Under the pieces are notes generated by a model. That model worked only from the letters and a program-made list of their open reading frames with translations, was not told the origin of the DNA and did no database searches. Positions 39,801 to 51,797 of a stretch of 64,000 nucleotides of DNA are shown piece by piece. Positions within the stretch are counted from its first letter, which is position 1, and each line of letters begins with the position of its first letter. The position numbers and the translations under genes were made by a program. This DNA comes from Monilinia fructicola (taxonomy: Eukaryota; Ascomycota; Leotiomycetes; Helotiales; Sclerotiniaceae), in contig VICG01000016.1 of NCBI GenBank assembly GCA_008692225.1, positions 1,824,074 through 1,888,073 of the forward strand. Direction: 5' to 3'.

Positions 39801-40090
39801 ATTGCTGGTTGTTGTGCTTGTGGTTAAAACTCGGTCTTTCTAAAAATTTCAATGTTCCGTACTATGTCCGTCCATACCATGATATGATAGCTACCTAGGT
39901 ATGATATGATACGATACAATATGTTATGTCATGACATGTCATGTGGCTGAGCACGGGACATGGGGCACGGGACACCGGACACGGGACACGGGACACAAGA
40001 CACAAGACACAAAAGACACTTCAACGGCGATGAGCTGTTTTTCACCCTTTGTCCCCTAAACCCTCCATCCTTTGCCCGTTGCAACTTCTA
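33887..40090. other. 6.2-kb stretch without supported genes
   Basis: Several small frames start at ATG in reasonable context (34209-34412, 67 aa; 34544-34897, 117 aa), and others are open (36204-36437; 36860-37153). None matches a family I know or joins to others, so they may be decayed gene fragments. Simple repeats occur at about 39730-39790 (GGTGGT/AGT) and 39950-40017 (GGGACAC). Three copies or near copies of TACTCCGTA occur at 39066-39300. Confidence 0.45.
39950..40017. repeat. 7-bp tandem repeat (GGGACAC)n, diverging to (AAGACAC)n
   Basis: About nine imperfect units just before the MITE. Confidence 0.75.
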
Positions 40091-40281
40091 CAGTCCCCTC
40101 CCCTGAATAAAGGGCAAAATTATGGGTATACCCACTGGTATTATATAAGTAATTCAGAGGTTTTTTGGCCAATAGAATCTACTGGAATATTCTTCGATTG
40201 GCCTATGCGTCGTCGTCGCCAGCAAAATAAAAGATTGTGGGTATACCCATATTTTTGCCCTTTATTCAAGGGGGGGGACTG
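40091..40281. mobile_element. MITE with about 44-bp terminal inverted repeats and TA duplication
   Basis: A 191-bp element. Its left end begins CAGTCCCCTCCCCTGAATAA and continues to about 40134 through GGGCAAAATTATGGGTATACCCAC. The reverse complement of its right end (about 40238-40281) matches over roughly 44 bases with about three differences. The element is flanked by TA on both sides (40089-40090 and 40282-40283). Ends starting CAG plus a TA duplication fit the Tc1/mariner (including pogo/Fot1) superfamily. There is no transposase inside, so it would be a non-autonomous derivative. The short reading frame across it is incidental. Confidence 0.9.
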
Positions 40282-40283
40282 TA

Positions 40284-41405
40284 CCAACTGCGCCTTTCAT
40301 TAAGTTTCTTGAACTCTCTAAAAAGAGAAAAGTGTATCCACTTTTCAGTGTCCACCTCTTAGCCAATTGCCAAGAATCTCGTGTTCAAAAGTTTTAAGCT
40401 TCAATTTAGTGTTGATTGACAGATCTCCGACCCGCTGCAAAAGAATCGGATGGAAAACTGGAATTTCCATCGAGAACATTGGGTGTATTGTGTATATGGA
40501 GAGATAATGGAGTGTATTCAGTCTAACCATCAACGTCTGATTTGAAGGGTTTACGTTAAAGAAATGGCAAGTATCCGTTGGTTTGCATTAGACTTTTCTC
40601 TTGACTTTATGACTAGGTATTGTTTGTATTAAGTATTATCAATTGATCTAAGTTTCCGAAGCTATCTCTCTATACAGCATTGATGTTGATGCTCTCAGCT
40701 ATCTAACCATGTAGCTATACAAGAATATTCTAGCTTCCCCCTCGGTAGTACCGATACGAGACATTCAACTTATTTTTCCGAATAAAACTCGCAACCTTAC
40801 AACCTTACGCCCTTACCCTACTGCACTGTACAGTCTGTACTATACAGTACGGAGTACAGAGTGCTGTATGGTATGGCTTCGTCCGAAAACCCCACAATGA
40901 ACCCTTCAAGCTACTTGAGTCACCCCTCCAAATCCCAAGATTTTTAGTAGAATATTTCGACTGTAGTACTGGGCATATACACACGGGTCTCCATGACGTC
41001 CTTGTTAACCATTTTCTGGAAAACACCCCTGATTTCAAGATCAGCAGACGATTCTTGAAATGTAGTAGCTGATGAGGTTTGGGTTAGCCCTTGTCTGTTA
41101 TACTTATTATTGGGCATAGGTTGAACTTTAATTGGAATAAACATCAAAGTTATATCCTTTCTTTGTTAAGTAGCTATTCTTAGATGTGTAAGGCTTTCGG
41201 ATCAAGCACTTGGAATGTGTTGGCTAATCCGTTTTTGAACATTTTTTGGAACCATTCCCCTGGTACGAGTTTTTGTGGGCAATTCTATACGGAGTAGTAC
41301 AGTACAGTTCTGTAGACAACGTGTTGATGTACGCCAAGTCCGAGTGGGACGACAAAGCGTAGTGATTTCAGAAGTATATTCGAAAAACTCATATGAATTC
41401 TGGAG
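40284..41405. other. Intergenic stretch upstream of the secreted-protein gene
   Basis: No supported coding region. It includes palindromic GTACAGTCTGTAC-like runs around 40826-40860 and two TACGGAGTA copies (40848-40856 and 41288-41296). The part next to 41406 is presumably promoter. Confidence 0.5.
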
Positions 41406-41413
41406 TATATAAG
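41406..41413 (+). promoter_or_regulatory. TATA box of the secreted-protein gene
   Basis: TATATAAG lies 120 bp upstream of the ATG at 41533. It is followed by a CT/CA-rich leader (about 41440-41530) typical of strongly expressed fungal genes. The transcription start is probably near 41436-41450. Confidence 0.6.
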
Positions 41414-41532
41414 CCCTTGAGTTCTTCGTTCAGTTTCTCGTCATCAAACATTCACTCATCTTACTTTAACATCACTAACTTACTATTAATCCTCTCAAAT
41501 ACCATCAAATAATCAATACCTCCTCAATCAAC

Positions 41533-42552
41533 ATGCATTTCCAAGATCTTGCATTTGCCCTCTTTGCTACTGGAGCATTCGCCGCACCAGCTGCTTTGGT
41601 TGCCAGAGATTCATGCTCTGATGCTTGCTACAGTGCTTACAACACCTGCCGCTCTGCCCCAGAAGCCAACCGCGCCAGTTGTGCTTCCGAGTACGCTTCA
41701 TGTCTTGGATACTCCCCATATGATAGCAACGGATCTCTCGTTACCCCAACTGCTTGCTCCAAATCAGTAACACCAACCGCCACCCCAACAGCAACATCGA
41801 TCCCAGGTGGCTGCAACCCTGCTCACCCGGGATCTTGCCCTTCATCCTACTTCAGCACTACTACTGCTGCTCCATCAGTCGCTCCATCCGCCACAGCTGA
41901 CGCTTGTGTATCAAAGTGCAACGATTCTTACAACCAATGCAGAAGTGCTCCAGGTGCCAACAGAGCCTCATGTGCATCTGATTATGCATCTTGCCTTGGA
42001 TACTCTCCATACGATAGCAACGGATCCCTCGTTACACCAACCGCCTGCTCTAGCAGCAGCGTCGCTTCCTCAACCGCTCCAGCCACCACCATCCCTGCTA
42101 CAACTGCTGCCCCAACCACCGCTGCTCCAACCACCACCGTTTCTCCAGATCAAACCTCAATTGTTGAAGGTCTTACATGGACTATCAAGGAATTGATCAG
42201 ATATTGTTCCGCTGATGGATCTGGATGTGAGTATAACTTCGCACTCACCAGCAGTGATGGCCGTCCAGAAGAGAGATGCTCTATCAGCCGCATGCCAGGA
42301 AAGGATGCTACCACTGAAGACTTCTATGGAGTCCCATGTAACGCTGCATCTGCCAACTCTATCTCATGGGGTGTTTCTGAGCAATTTGGTGCCAATAATG
42401 CTTTCGCTGTCTTGACTGTCACCAACAACCAATCGAAGACTATTGCTTACTTCGGTGTTGCAAATGTTAACTCCAACGAAGTTACTCCTTCCAGCCCAGC
42501 TGGATCTGGTAACTTTGGAGACATCGGTCCTCAACCAGTTTACACTTTCTAA
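41533..42552 (+). CDS. Secreted protein: two 6-Cys repeats, Thr/Ser/Pro linker, Hip1/Hrip1-like C-terminal domain
   Basis: Single exon, 339 aa. Residues 1-18 form a signal peptide ending AFA-AP. Two copies of a cysteine module follow at 28-75 and 125-172. Both have the spacing C-X3-C-X6-C-X10-C-X6-C-X17-C and share the block RASCAS-YASCLGYSPYDSNG. A Thr/Ser/Pro/Ala linker with likely O-glycosylation precedes each later domain. The C-terminal region (about 208-339, from TWTIKELIRYCSADGSGCEY to FGDIGPQPVYTF) resembles secreted fungal proteins annotated as hypersensitive-response inducers of the Hip1/Hrip1 type; that link is from memory and moderate. There is no GPI signal or membrane segment, so it should be released to the wall or apoplast. 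Codon choice is C-rich and optimised, suggesting high expression. Enzyme activity is not indicated. Confidence 0.93.
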   Translation: MHFQDLAFALFATGAFAAPAALVARDSCSDACYSAYNTCRSAPEANRASCASEYASCLGYSPYDSNGSLVTPTACSKSVTPTATPTATSIPGGCNPAHPGSCPSSYFSTTTAAPSVAPSATADACVSKCNDSYNQCRSAPGANRASCASDYASCLGYSPYDSNGSLVTPTACSSSSVASSTAPATTIPATTAAPTTAAPTTTVSPDQTSIVEGLTWTIKELIRYCSADGSGCEYNFALTSSDGRPEERCSISRMPGKDATTEDFYGVPCNAASANSISWGVSEQFGANNAFAVLTVTNNQSKTIAYFGVANVNSNEVTPSSPAGSGNFGDIGPQPVYTF

Positions 42553-43839
42553 GAGATGAATGGATGATCTTGTTTCTTTGTATCGATCTGGAGATGAATT
42601 AATGATGAACGGAAAATAATTTGCTTTGGCGCTCTTGTATCATACCACATTCCTTTTATTACAGCGGCATATGGTTTTGGCGGATATGGAAAAATACCTT
42701 GTACTACACACTCCTTAGATTAGATATAATCAATAATCGTTTGAATTTTAACTATAGCTTTTCTTCGAAGTATGACCCGTAAATGAGATTTTCACTCATT
42801 AATAATCATCAGAGTTGTGAAATAAAGTTATAATCTGAGTCAGGATGGTAATCTGAATCGAATTTGTGTCTGGGGAAAGTTATTCTCATACCCTGCTCCA
42901 CACTCCCTGCTCCAGATGCCTCGTTTCTACTTAATTATTTCACATGAAATTAGCAGATTGCTGATCTCAGCTTATGAAATTAAATCATTCATGACTCGTT
43001 CAAGAAAGGTTGAAGCGTATCGCAATATCTCGATAGAGGTGGAAATGAGTTGGGATGGTGTACAGACATCTCAATATCACATATCAGAATATGGTTCAAA
43101 AATCTAGGAAGAGTGAGAAGGAGGTTGCTTCAATTGGATTATCATTGAGTAATGAAGCAAGCATTGAAGCACCACTCAACTTTTCATGTAAACGCATTTG
43201 CCAAACAATATTTACAATCAATGCATTTGGCTCTAGAGAAATCATCTGGTGTGCAGAATACTCGATTACTCTGGCAGAGAATGATCATGGAGGATGATAT
43301 CAGCGACAAGGTCATAGTAATCCAAAGGCAAGACTGACATCCTTATACGCTAGCCATTCATACAGTGGACAGCGAAACTGGGCGGTTATTAAGGGAGCCC
43401 TGGAGACGTGAAAGGTACTATCATAAGTTTGGTCTTCGCCGTATATACTTTTTCCAAATTCTAATTATAAGGAATGTGCCTGCAGAGAGAATCAGCAGAA
43501 GTCCACACCGAATGTCTGATTGATTAATGCAACCAACGATCACCCCGTGGTCGAAATAAACTTTTGGAAGGATAAGGGAGGGCCTGGGAATACTTCGTTG
43601 GAGATTAAGTAAGAGGTATCATTTTGAGTTGCGATAGATTGTGTGCCCGAAGGTATAGGTAATGAATCGGCTCAAACTTCAAATTCTTCTTCAACTCACA
43701 ACTTCGACTTTTAACCACAAGAGATTTCCCGCGTACATTGTTCAGCTCAATGAGAAGTTGGACAGCAAGGGGATTATCCCACACGCAATAACATTCCACC
43801 GTTCCGTCCCGGCCCGAGCCCTAATAACTATTCCAAAGA
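42553..43839. other. Transition stretch between last gene and AT-rich block
   Basis: Holds the 3' region of the secreted-protein gene, then ordinary-composition sequence up to the hairpin at 43840. Frames up to 83 codons (42916-43107, 43055-43297, 43662-43913) show no recognisable feature; the last one reads through the hairpin. Confidence 0.5.
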
Positions 43840-43901
43840 TTTTTCGCGGGCCACCACCGGTGGTGGCCTATTTGAACAGAGGGGTGATAGCCCGCGAAAA
43901 A
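43840..43901. repeat. GC-rich hairpin element, copy 1
   Basis: Outer arms TTTTTCGCGGGC (43840-43851) and GCCCGCGAAAAA (43890-43901) are exact reverse complements. Inside is a perfect 20-bp palindrome, GGCCACCACCGGTGGTGGCC (43849-43868). About 190 bp downstream (to about 44090) also matches the flanks of copies 2 and 3. This element marks the exact left edge of the AT-rich block. Confidence 0.92.
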
Positions 43902-46533
43902 AACTCGAATTAACCATTATTATAATTCGCTTAAATATTATTATAATTCAAAAACTGAAAATTTTATATTATAAAACTCTATTTAAATTATTTATATATA
44001 AAGTTCATTGTAAATTATTTGAAAAATTAAAGAATTTATACAAATTTTAATATATTAGTATTTTAGTTGTGACAAGGTATAAGGAAAACAAAGGGGTCAA
44101 CTGAAATAAAGTAGTTATTCATAAAGAGAAAAGGAAAAGGATTGAAGATCCTTTTTATTTAAGTATTAATTCAAATGATTATATAACCTTTATTTAAAGT
44201 TACTTCTCTAATATAACCTCTCCTTTTATATTTAATATTCTAATAAACCATTGTAAATTGTTTTTTAATTAATAATAATATCTTTAAGGGTTTTATAAAA
44301 AAAATTTGTTAACTTTATAATATTCTATAAAAAATTCTTTTCTTATTATCTTTTTAGGCTTTTATATTAAATGATATATTCTTAAACATTTTAAAAAGAA
44401 AAAAAGCAAAATAAATATAATATAAGTTTCCCCTTTACTTCTTTATTGTAATCTATATTTTCCTTTAACTTACTTTAATACTATTCTAATACTACTCTAA
44501 TATACAATATAAAATACTACTCCTTTATCATTTTATTATTCTTTCTTGCTTTTAATACTTTTTTAATATTAAATTCAATTCCTCAATTCTTGTTTAATTA
44601 TAAATTATATTTCTATTATTCTTTTTAATGAATAAAATATACTATCTAATTTTATTCTATTTAGGTTTTTATTATTCAATTACAATATTAAATCATTTTT
44701 ATTAATAATTATCATACTTATTTTTATTTTATATATTTAAAAATATATATAAATTAATATTAACAAATTAAAAGCTTTTTTATTTTTATTTACATATATA
44801 TTAGCAATTTAATGGTTCTATTTCACTTTTAATTGTATATATATTATTTATAGAATCTAACTTTTGCGAATTTAGATTATAATATGTTTATTCACAAAAT
44901 AACAATTTATTAAACATTTTATATTATAATTTAATAAAGTTTTATAAAACCAATATATATATATATTGTATATTCTATAGAAGTGGATATTATCCCTTTA
45001 TAAAAATTATAATCTTTTATTTACAAAATTTAAGTTCAAAATTATTAAATTGGATTTTGAAAAATACTTAAACTTTCGGTTTATATATATACATTTCTTA
45101 AATCGAATTTTTAACAATGTTGAAACTCTAGTTTTCTAGTATAATACATATTCTCTAAATTTTATTTTCATTAAATTTTTATTTGCTACTTTAGCCTTTT
45201 TTCTTTTTATTATTAAATAATAATCTTTGATTATAATATTACACTTTATTTGTACATTATTCACCTTTCTCTTTAATATTAATAATCTTAAACTAAAACT
45301 TATTAAAATATTCCAATTTTTAAAGATTTCCCTATAAAATTCTTTTTATTGTTTTAACTAAAATTTAAAGATTGTTAAATCCCTTTAATAATCTATCTTT
45401 ATTTTAATTTGTTAATTTCTTTATTAATTTTAATATAAATCTACTAAATTGTTTACTTTATTTATAGTTTTTGTTTCAGTTTTTATTTTAGTTCTAATAC
45501 AAATACTAAAATCTTTCTTTTTTCGAATTACATTCTCCACTTAATTTATTAGTTTAATATAAATATCTATTATCTTTCTATTTTTCAATTATAACTTTTT
45601 TATTATTTTAAATAATTTTATTATTATTGTTCTATATTTCTTATATAAATATATTACTTCTCATCTCCTTTACATATTTTTTAAAATATTTAATATTATT
45701 TTATTTATATTTATAATTTCTTTTAATTTATAGTATAATTAATTTTCCAGCTTTTTTTTTTACAATATAATCAATTTATTAACTTTCTTCTTTTTTTTCT
45801 TTTTTGTTTTTTTTTTCTCTTAATTTCTTTTTTTTTGTTTTTTTGTTAATCTCTGTTTTTTTATTTTTATAATTAAATTATATATTCGATTATTACTTTA
45901 TAATTATTTTCTCTTACTACTTAATCGATTTAAATATAATTATAGTTTTACTTTAATTTTTGCTTAATTATTCTTTACTAATTATTATAATTGCTTTAAT
46001 TATATTTTCTCTATATACTAATATAATTAAATTATATTTCTATTTTTTTATTAAATTTATATATTGTTTATATATTATTATTTTTTTCGAAAATAGAGTA
46101 TTTAATGATACTTGTTTTTAAATCTTTTAATTGCTTTTTTTTTATAAATGAATTAATAACATTTTATATATTTAAAATATATTCTTTTATAATTACTTTT
46201 TTTAAAAACTTATTTTTTATATTCAATTTTATTTATTTTTATAATTTTTTTTATTTTATATTTACTACATTACAAACTCTTTTCTATACCTTATTATTAT
46301 ACAAATCAAATTATCCTCTTATTATCAACAGACTTTATACTCTTATTACAACCTAGAAAATGTTTACTACCAATACTACTTCATTAGCTTAAAGTATTAA
46401 CTTTAATTTATTAAAGTTTATTATACTTATTTTAATTAATTTAGTATTATTGATATTATTTTTAAAAAGGATATTTTAATAGAAAATTAAATTTAAAAAA
46501 TATTAATAATATAATAATTATATAATTTATAAA

Positions 46534-46696
46534 TGTCACGATCACATACTAAAGCGAATCAATAGAGGTCAGTTAACTAGAATAAGAAAGCTAAGGAGGG
46601 AAGAGATCTCTAGGGGACCTAGAGATCTCTATATATGTACAGTATCGCTTAGCGTGATGAGATATCACGTGCTTAAGGCACGTGATATTCGTCACA
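46534..46696. mobile_element. Short TG...CA insertion with nested palindromes
   Basis: A 163-bp GC-richer island that begins TGTCACGATCACA and ends TATTCGTCACA. It contains two perfect inverted repeats: AGAGATCTCTAGG/CCTAGAGATCTCT around GGA, and ATATCACGTGC/GCACGTGATAT around TTAAG. The flanks ATAAA and ATAAT match at four of five bases, an imperfect duplication. It could be a small solo LTR or a MITE. Confidence 0.6.
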
Positions 46697-47478
46697 ATAA
46701 TAAGAATAATAATATTAATAAAATCAATAAGTTCTATTTCTATATTTTTTAGAAATACTAGAATTAATGTTTTAATTCTTTTTCTTATATAGGGTATCTA
46801 TTAAGAAATTTTTAAAGTTAGCCTAATATTTTTTTACTTGAAAAATAAGGTTTATTTTAGTCCCCATATATTATTAATTATTATTCAATTATTTTATATA
46901 TCTTCGAATTTATTGAATTAATATGTTTTTTATAATATTTTTAGGGATTATATAAGTTTATTTGAAATAATAATTTATTACTTTTAAAATAGGGTTATTA
47001 TTATAATAATTTAAGATTTACCCAGTTTTAACTATTTAAATGTTATCTTTATAATCTTTAATCTATAATAACTTTTATTTAATCTTTTTTTAATCTAATT
47101 TTATTTTTTAAAACTAAAATAATAATATATCTTCTTATTTATAATCTAAATTAATATTTATTTATTTTTATTTTATTTTAAATTTTTAATATTTTTTATA
47201 AAAGCTTCTACAATAAATAAATATAATTTAAAGAATTTCTTTATTATATCTTTAAGTATTAATTAAATCCTTTAACTTTTTATTATATATTTTTATTATT
47301 TAAATAACTTTTCTATTTAACTTAAAAATTCTAATTTTTTTTATCTTTTTTTTATTTTAAAATTAAAATTCTTTTTGAATATACTTATTTTGAGAATAAT
47401 ATCCCTATATTGTATATTTTATACAAACTTACAATCTAGTTTTTCTTTAGCTTTATTTAAACAATCTACCTATATTAT

Positions 47479-47755
47479 TGTCACGCAAAAAGTGATCATG
47501 TGATCCTACCATATCATTGGTGGGGAATAGACCGAAGGTCTATTCCGATCCTCCAACACCGATCTCGGATACGTGGAGCACTCCGTGCTCCCCGATCGGA
47601 GGTTACACATCGCTCTTTTAGTTATATATACTCCTCCTACTACTCCGTAGTAGAAGCAAAGTTATTAATTTACTCATATATACTATATTCTATATTTTAT
47701 GCTTGCTCCTATTAGTGATCCTCGTATGCTCTCGTATAACTCGTCCTCCGTGACA
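47479..47755. mobile_element. Solo LTR with 5-bp target-site duplication
   Basis: A 277-bp element starting TGTCACG and ending CGTGACA, perfect 7-bp inverted ends with the canonical TG...CA. It is flanked on both sides by ATTAT (47474-47478 and 47756-47760). Inside are promoter-like sequences, with TATATA near 47625, and a TACTCCGTA copy at 47641. It is far less AT-rich than its surroundings, so it inserted after the surrounding DNA decayed or was too short to be mutated. No internal retrotransposon genes are nearby, hence solo. The short reading frame at 47500-47715 is incidental. Confidence 0.88.
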
Positions 47756-50149
47756 ATTATTGTTTTGTATAATATAAAAAGATTAATATAAAAAATATTA
47801 TAATATTAAAAGATTAATAGTAATTTTAATTTATAAGTTTATAATTCTATGCTTTTTATTACTTTAAAAAAAGCTAATATTTTTAGGATTTAGTTTAATA
47901 CATTTTTTATCTATAGATAGGTTTTTTATTACTAGCTTAAACTATATCATTTGTTTTAAATGTCTAAGGTTTATATTTTGTATTATAATATTTTGTTATT
48001 AGATTTTAAATATGAATTAATCCTTTTATTATTGTTATATATAATATTTTCAATTTCTTTATTAGTTATAAAACATTTTTTAATTTTTGTTATATATTTG
48101 TATTAATTAATAATGAATAGTATTTGTTTTTTATTTGCTTTAAATAACGTAAAATACCTTATAATTAATACTAGTATAAAGTTATAAGTATATTCTTACT
48201 TATAAATAAAAGGTTTACCTTAACTATTTTATTTATAATTAATAAAATATCTTAATATAGATCTTAATAATCTAATTTATTCGTTTAATAGAAACTATTA
48301 GTTTATAAATAAAATATTATTAAAAGTTTCCTTTATTATACCTAAATAAATTATTAAAATTATTTAAAAAGTATTTATAAAAAGATTTGCTTTTATTTAA
48401 AATAATTGAAATTTGATATTCTATACTTTATTATTATAATTCGAATAAAAATAAAAGCAAATTAAATAATTATTATATTTTTTCTAATTAAGTTAAAACT
48501 TATTTCTTTAATAAATCTATTTGTTATTATTAGAATATAATTATATACTAAATATAAAAATAAATCCTTTCTATCTTTTTCTATTATTAAAATCACTTTT
48601 TAACTATATAATATTAATAAATCAATAATTAAATCTATAGATAATCTGTTTTATAATTTTATAAAAATTAATATTAATATTAATTTTCCGGGTTTCTTTT
48701 TTATATAAAGAGTTTATTTCTTTAGTATATTATATAAAATCTAATATAATTCATTATATTAATATCTATTCCTTTCTAATATAATAATTTCTTTTTATAT
48801 TATCTATAATCACTTTTTTAACTAAAATAATCGGCTTATTCAAAAATTATAAAATTCCTATAACAATAATTTTTATAATAGTTTATTCAATAGTATAAAT
48901 AATCTTATTCTTTTATATATATTAAAGATTGTTATATATAATAAATTCCTTTTTTTTTGGATTTTAGTAATTTAATTAAAATTTCTTTAATTAATTCTAT
49001 TAATTCCTTTTTTATACTCTAGTTTTACTATAATATCTCCCAGGTTTAACATTAATAAAAATAAAATTATTATACTTTTATATACTATTATAATTTTATC
49101 TTTATATTTTCTATTTTCTTCAACTTTAACTTTTTATTATATAATACCTTCCTTTTTTACAAATTATATTTGCTTTGAATTACAATAATATACAATAGAA
49201 TTCTTATTAACTATTTATAATTAAAAGCGAAATTAAACAATTAATAATATAATTTTAATAATAGGATTAGTTTAAAATCCTTGCTTTAATAATTTAGTTT
49301 TTTTGAATAATACATTTACTTAAATTATTTTTATTTAGTTTATAAACAATTACAAAATTTATTCTTAATAATATTATTGCTTATTGTTATTTATTTTCTT
49401 ATTAATGTTCTTTAATATTATAAAATACTTTAAATTATTATAATCTATTATTATAATCATTTAATATTATATCTCTTTAAAAAAAGTATCTTTTAATATT
49501 TTATTAACTTTTATAATAATTAATAATTTTTAATCAAAAGTTGTATAATTGATTTTTATTAATATTAGTTTTTTAAAATAAAATGCGATTAAGTATTTAT
49601 ATCCGTCTTTTTATTTTTAAAATAAGATTTTATATAAGACTTGTATCAATATATTTATTTCTAAAAAATATATCAATATTGTAATAAAATAATTTAATAA
49701 CAATGTTTTAATAAAAATATTCCTTAAACTTTATTAAAAACCGTTTTGTATTTTTTGGAAACTAAAACGAATTTAACTTTTTTCCTTTATTAAATTAATT
49801 AATAATAATATTATCTCGTTATTATATGAATAATATAAATTATCTTATAGAAATTATAGAATCTTAAAGGAATAATAATATTTTCTAAACGCTTTTTAGA
49901 GGATAGTTAAATAATTATTATTTTTATTTTAAATAAATCTTATAACTATTCCTTTTGTTTAATACTATATAGCTAAGAAAATTCTTATTTATTTAACTTT
50001 AAACCCAAATTAGGTATTTCTTAAATTTACAGAATAATCTTTATTCTTAATAATTGTTTTAATACTTATTTTATATAATCTTTGATATTCTTTCTTGTCT
50101 TTAAAATAAATCAAAATAATATCTTATTAATATTCATTTTAAATTTTTG

Positions 50150-50495
50150 AAATTTAAAGTTCATTTTCAATTATCTTTATATTAATAAATTTATATAAAA
50201 TTGAAATATTAGTAGTATATAAATAGTTGTATTAAATAATGTAAAATAATATATCAATTAAAAAACTTAATAAAAATTTATTTTACTATAAAATCTTATT
50301 ATAAAAATAATAACTTTATAAATTTTTAATCAAATATTCTAAATATAAAGTTTATTTTCAATTATCTATTATATTAATAAATCTATATTAAATTAAAATA
50401 TTAATAATATATAAATAATTATATAGAATAATATAAGGTAACATATTATTATTCTAATTTAATTTATAAATAAAAAAATTTAATAAAAATTCTAA
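50150..50495. repeat. About 190-215-bp AT-rich tandem repeat, two copies
   Basis: Two consecutive copies, each with the string TAAAGTT(C/T)ATTTTCAATTATC, then ATATTA(G/A)TA(G/A)TATATAAATA, and ending in a TTATTATAAAAATAATAACT-like stretch. The same unit recurs at 52960-53820. Confidence 0.7.
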
Positions 50496-50510
50496 TAATT
50501 ATTCTATGAA

Positions 50511-51797
50511 TTTTTTCGCGGGCCACCACCGGTGGTAGCCCGTTTTGACAGGGGGGTGATGGCCCGCGAAAAATAGTCGAATTAGCCACCACCATAATTC
50601 GCTCAAATATTAATATAATTTAAAAATTTCAAAATCGTATATTATAAAGAATTGATTTAAATTTCTTTATATATGAAAATTTATTTTAAATTATCTCAAA
50701 ATTAAAGGAATCTATATGGATTTTAATATATTTAGTATTTTGATGGTATATAAAGTAAAGCCATTTTGATAAAAGAGAGTGGTCCTAATAACAAAATATT
50801 CATTCTCATTCGAATTTATTTTCACTTTTTATTAGCTTTAAATCTTTATATAAATTGAAAAATTTGAAAGAACTTATATAATAGGAATTTATTTAAATTT
50901 TATATATATATAATTTATATTAGAATTATCTTTAAAAATTAAAGGATTTATATTAGTTTAAATTATTAGTTATGAAAAAGTAATTAGGCTAAAGGTAATA
51001 TAGAGTAATAGTAGTATTTCGAAAAATAAGAATATTTTAAATATTATTCTTAATATATTTATATTAATTCAATCTTTATATTATTAAAACTTCAAAAAAA
51101 GCTAATATTGAATTAAAATAATTAAAGAGGGCTTTATAATATTTTTTAAAATCTTCAAATTCGAATTATTTATTATAAAGAGTATAATATATATTTTAAA
51201 ATAAGTAAGCTAATTTGTTTCAAACGTAACAAACTACTATAAGTATATTTATACTAATCTTTATTAGCTTAATTCTCATTAAGGTATAAATGGAACTTTC
51301 AAAGGGGGTAATACCCTTAGTAAAAGACAAGGGTATCCTAATCGTATTATTAATTTAATTAGTAATACGATTTGTAATCCTTTGTATATATACTTAACCT
51401 CTAATTTGTTAGACTTAAACACTCTCTAATCAAGAACAAAAAAGCCTCATTTTATATTAGTATATATAAATTCGGCTATAAATAGTAGAGTAGGGAATAT
51501 TTAACCTTAGTAAAATATTCTAAATGGTTACATTTGGAACACCTCTTTTATTTTTTTAATTTTTAATTTTTTAAATATTATCTCTTTAAAGATTATATTA
51601 TTTGATTTTAATATTATTTATTAGTATTATTCTTTTCAATATTATTATTAATTATTATCAATTATCAATAATATTTTATTTATTATAATTAGAATTTTTA
51701 ATATATTTTATTTATTATTATTATAATTATTAATACTATTTAATATTAATATAATATTTAAAATGAAAGTATTAACCCTAATAACTATTCTATGAAT
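50511..51797. repeat. Hairpin unit, copy 2 (about 1.29 kb)
   Basis: Opens with the hairpin (50511-50573; inner palindrome with one change, GGTGGTAGCC). An AT-rich body follows, containing TCGAATTAGCC and a TAATTCG inverted pair, then a conserved CTTCAAAAAAAGCTAATATTG string near 51090 and an LTR-like segment. The same order occurs in copy 3, and in copy 4 with insertions. Confidence 0.8.
51216..51541. repeat. LTR-like repeat, best-preserved copy
   Basis: Starts TGTTTCAAACGTAAC and ends GTTACATTTGGAACA, imperfect inverted ends of about 15 bp with TG...CA. No target duplication is visible (TAATT versus CCTCT), so it may be one LTR of a larger element rather than a clean solo insertion. Related copies lie at about 52488-52780 and 54152-54493. 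Confidence 0.6.

Noticed and set aside
43662..43913. 83-codon frame across the first hairpin element
   Set aside because: Half of it is the hairpin sequence, and nothing upstream supports a gene.
47500..47715. 71-codon frame in the AT-rich block
   Set aside because: Lies entirely within the solo LTR.
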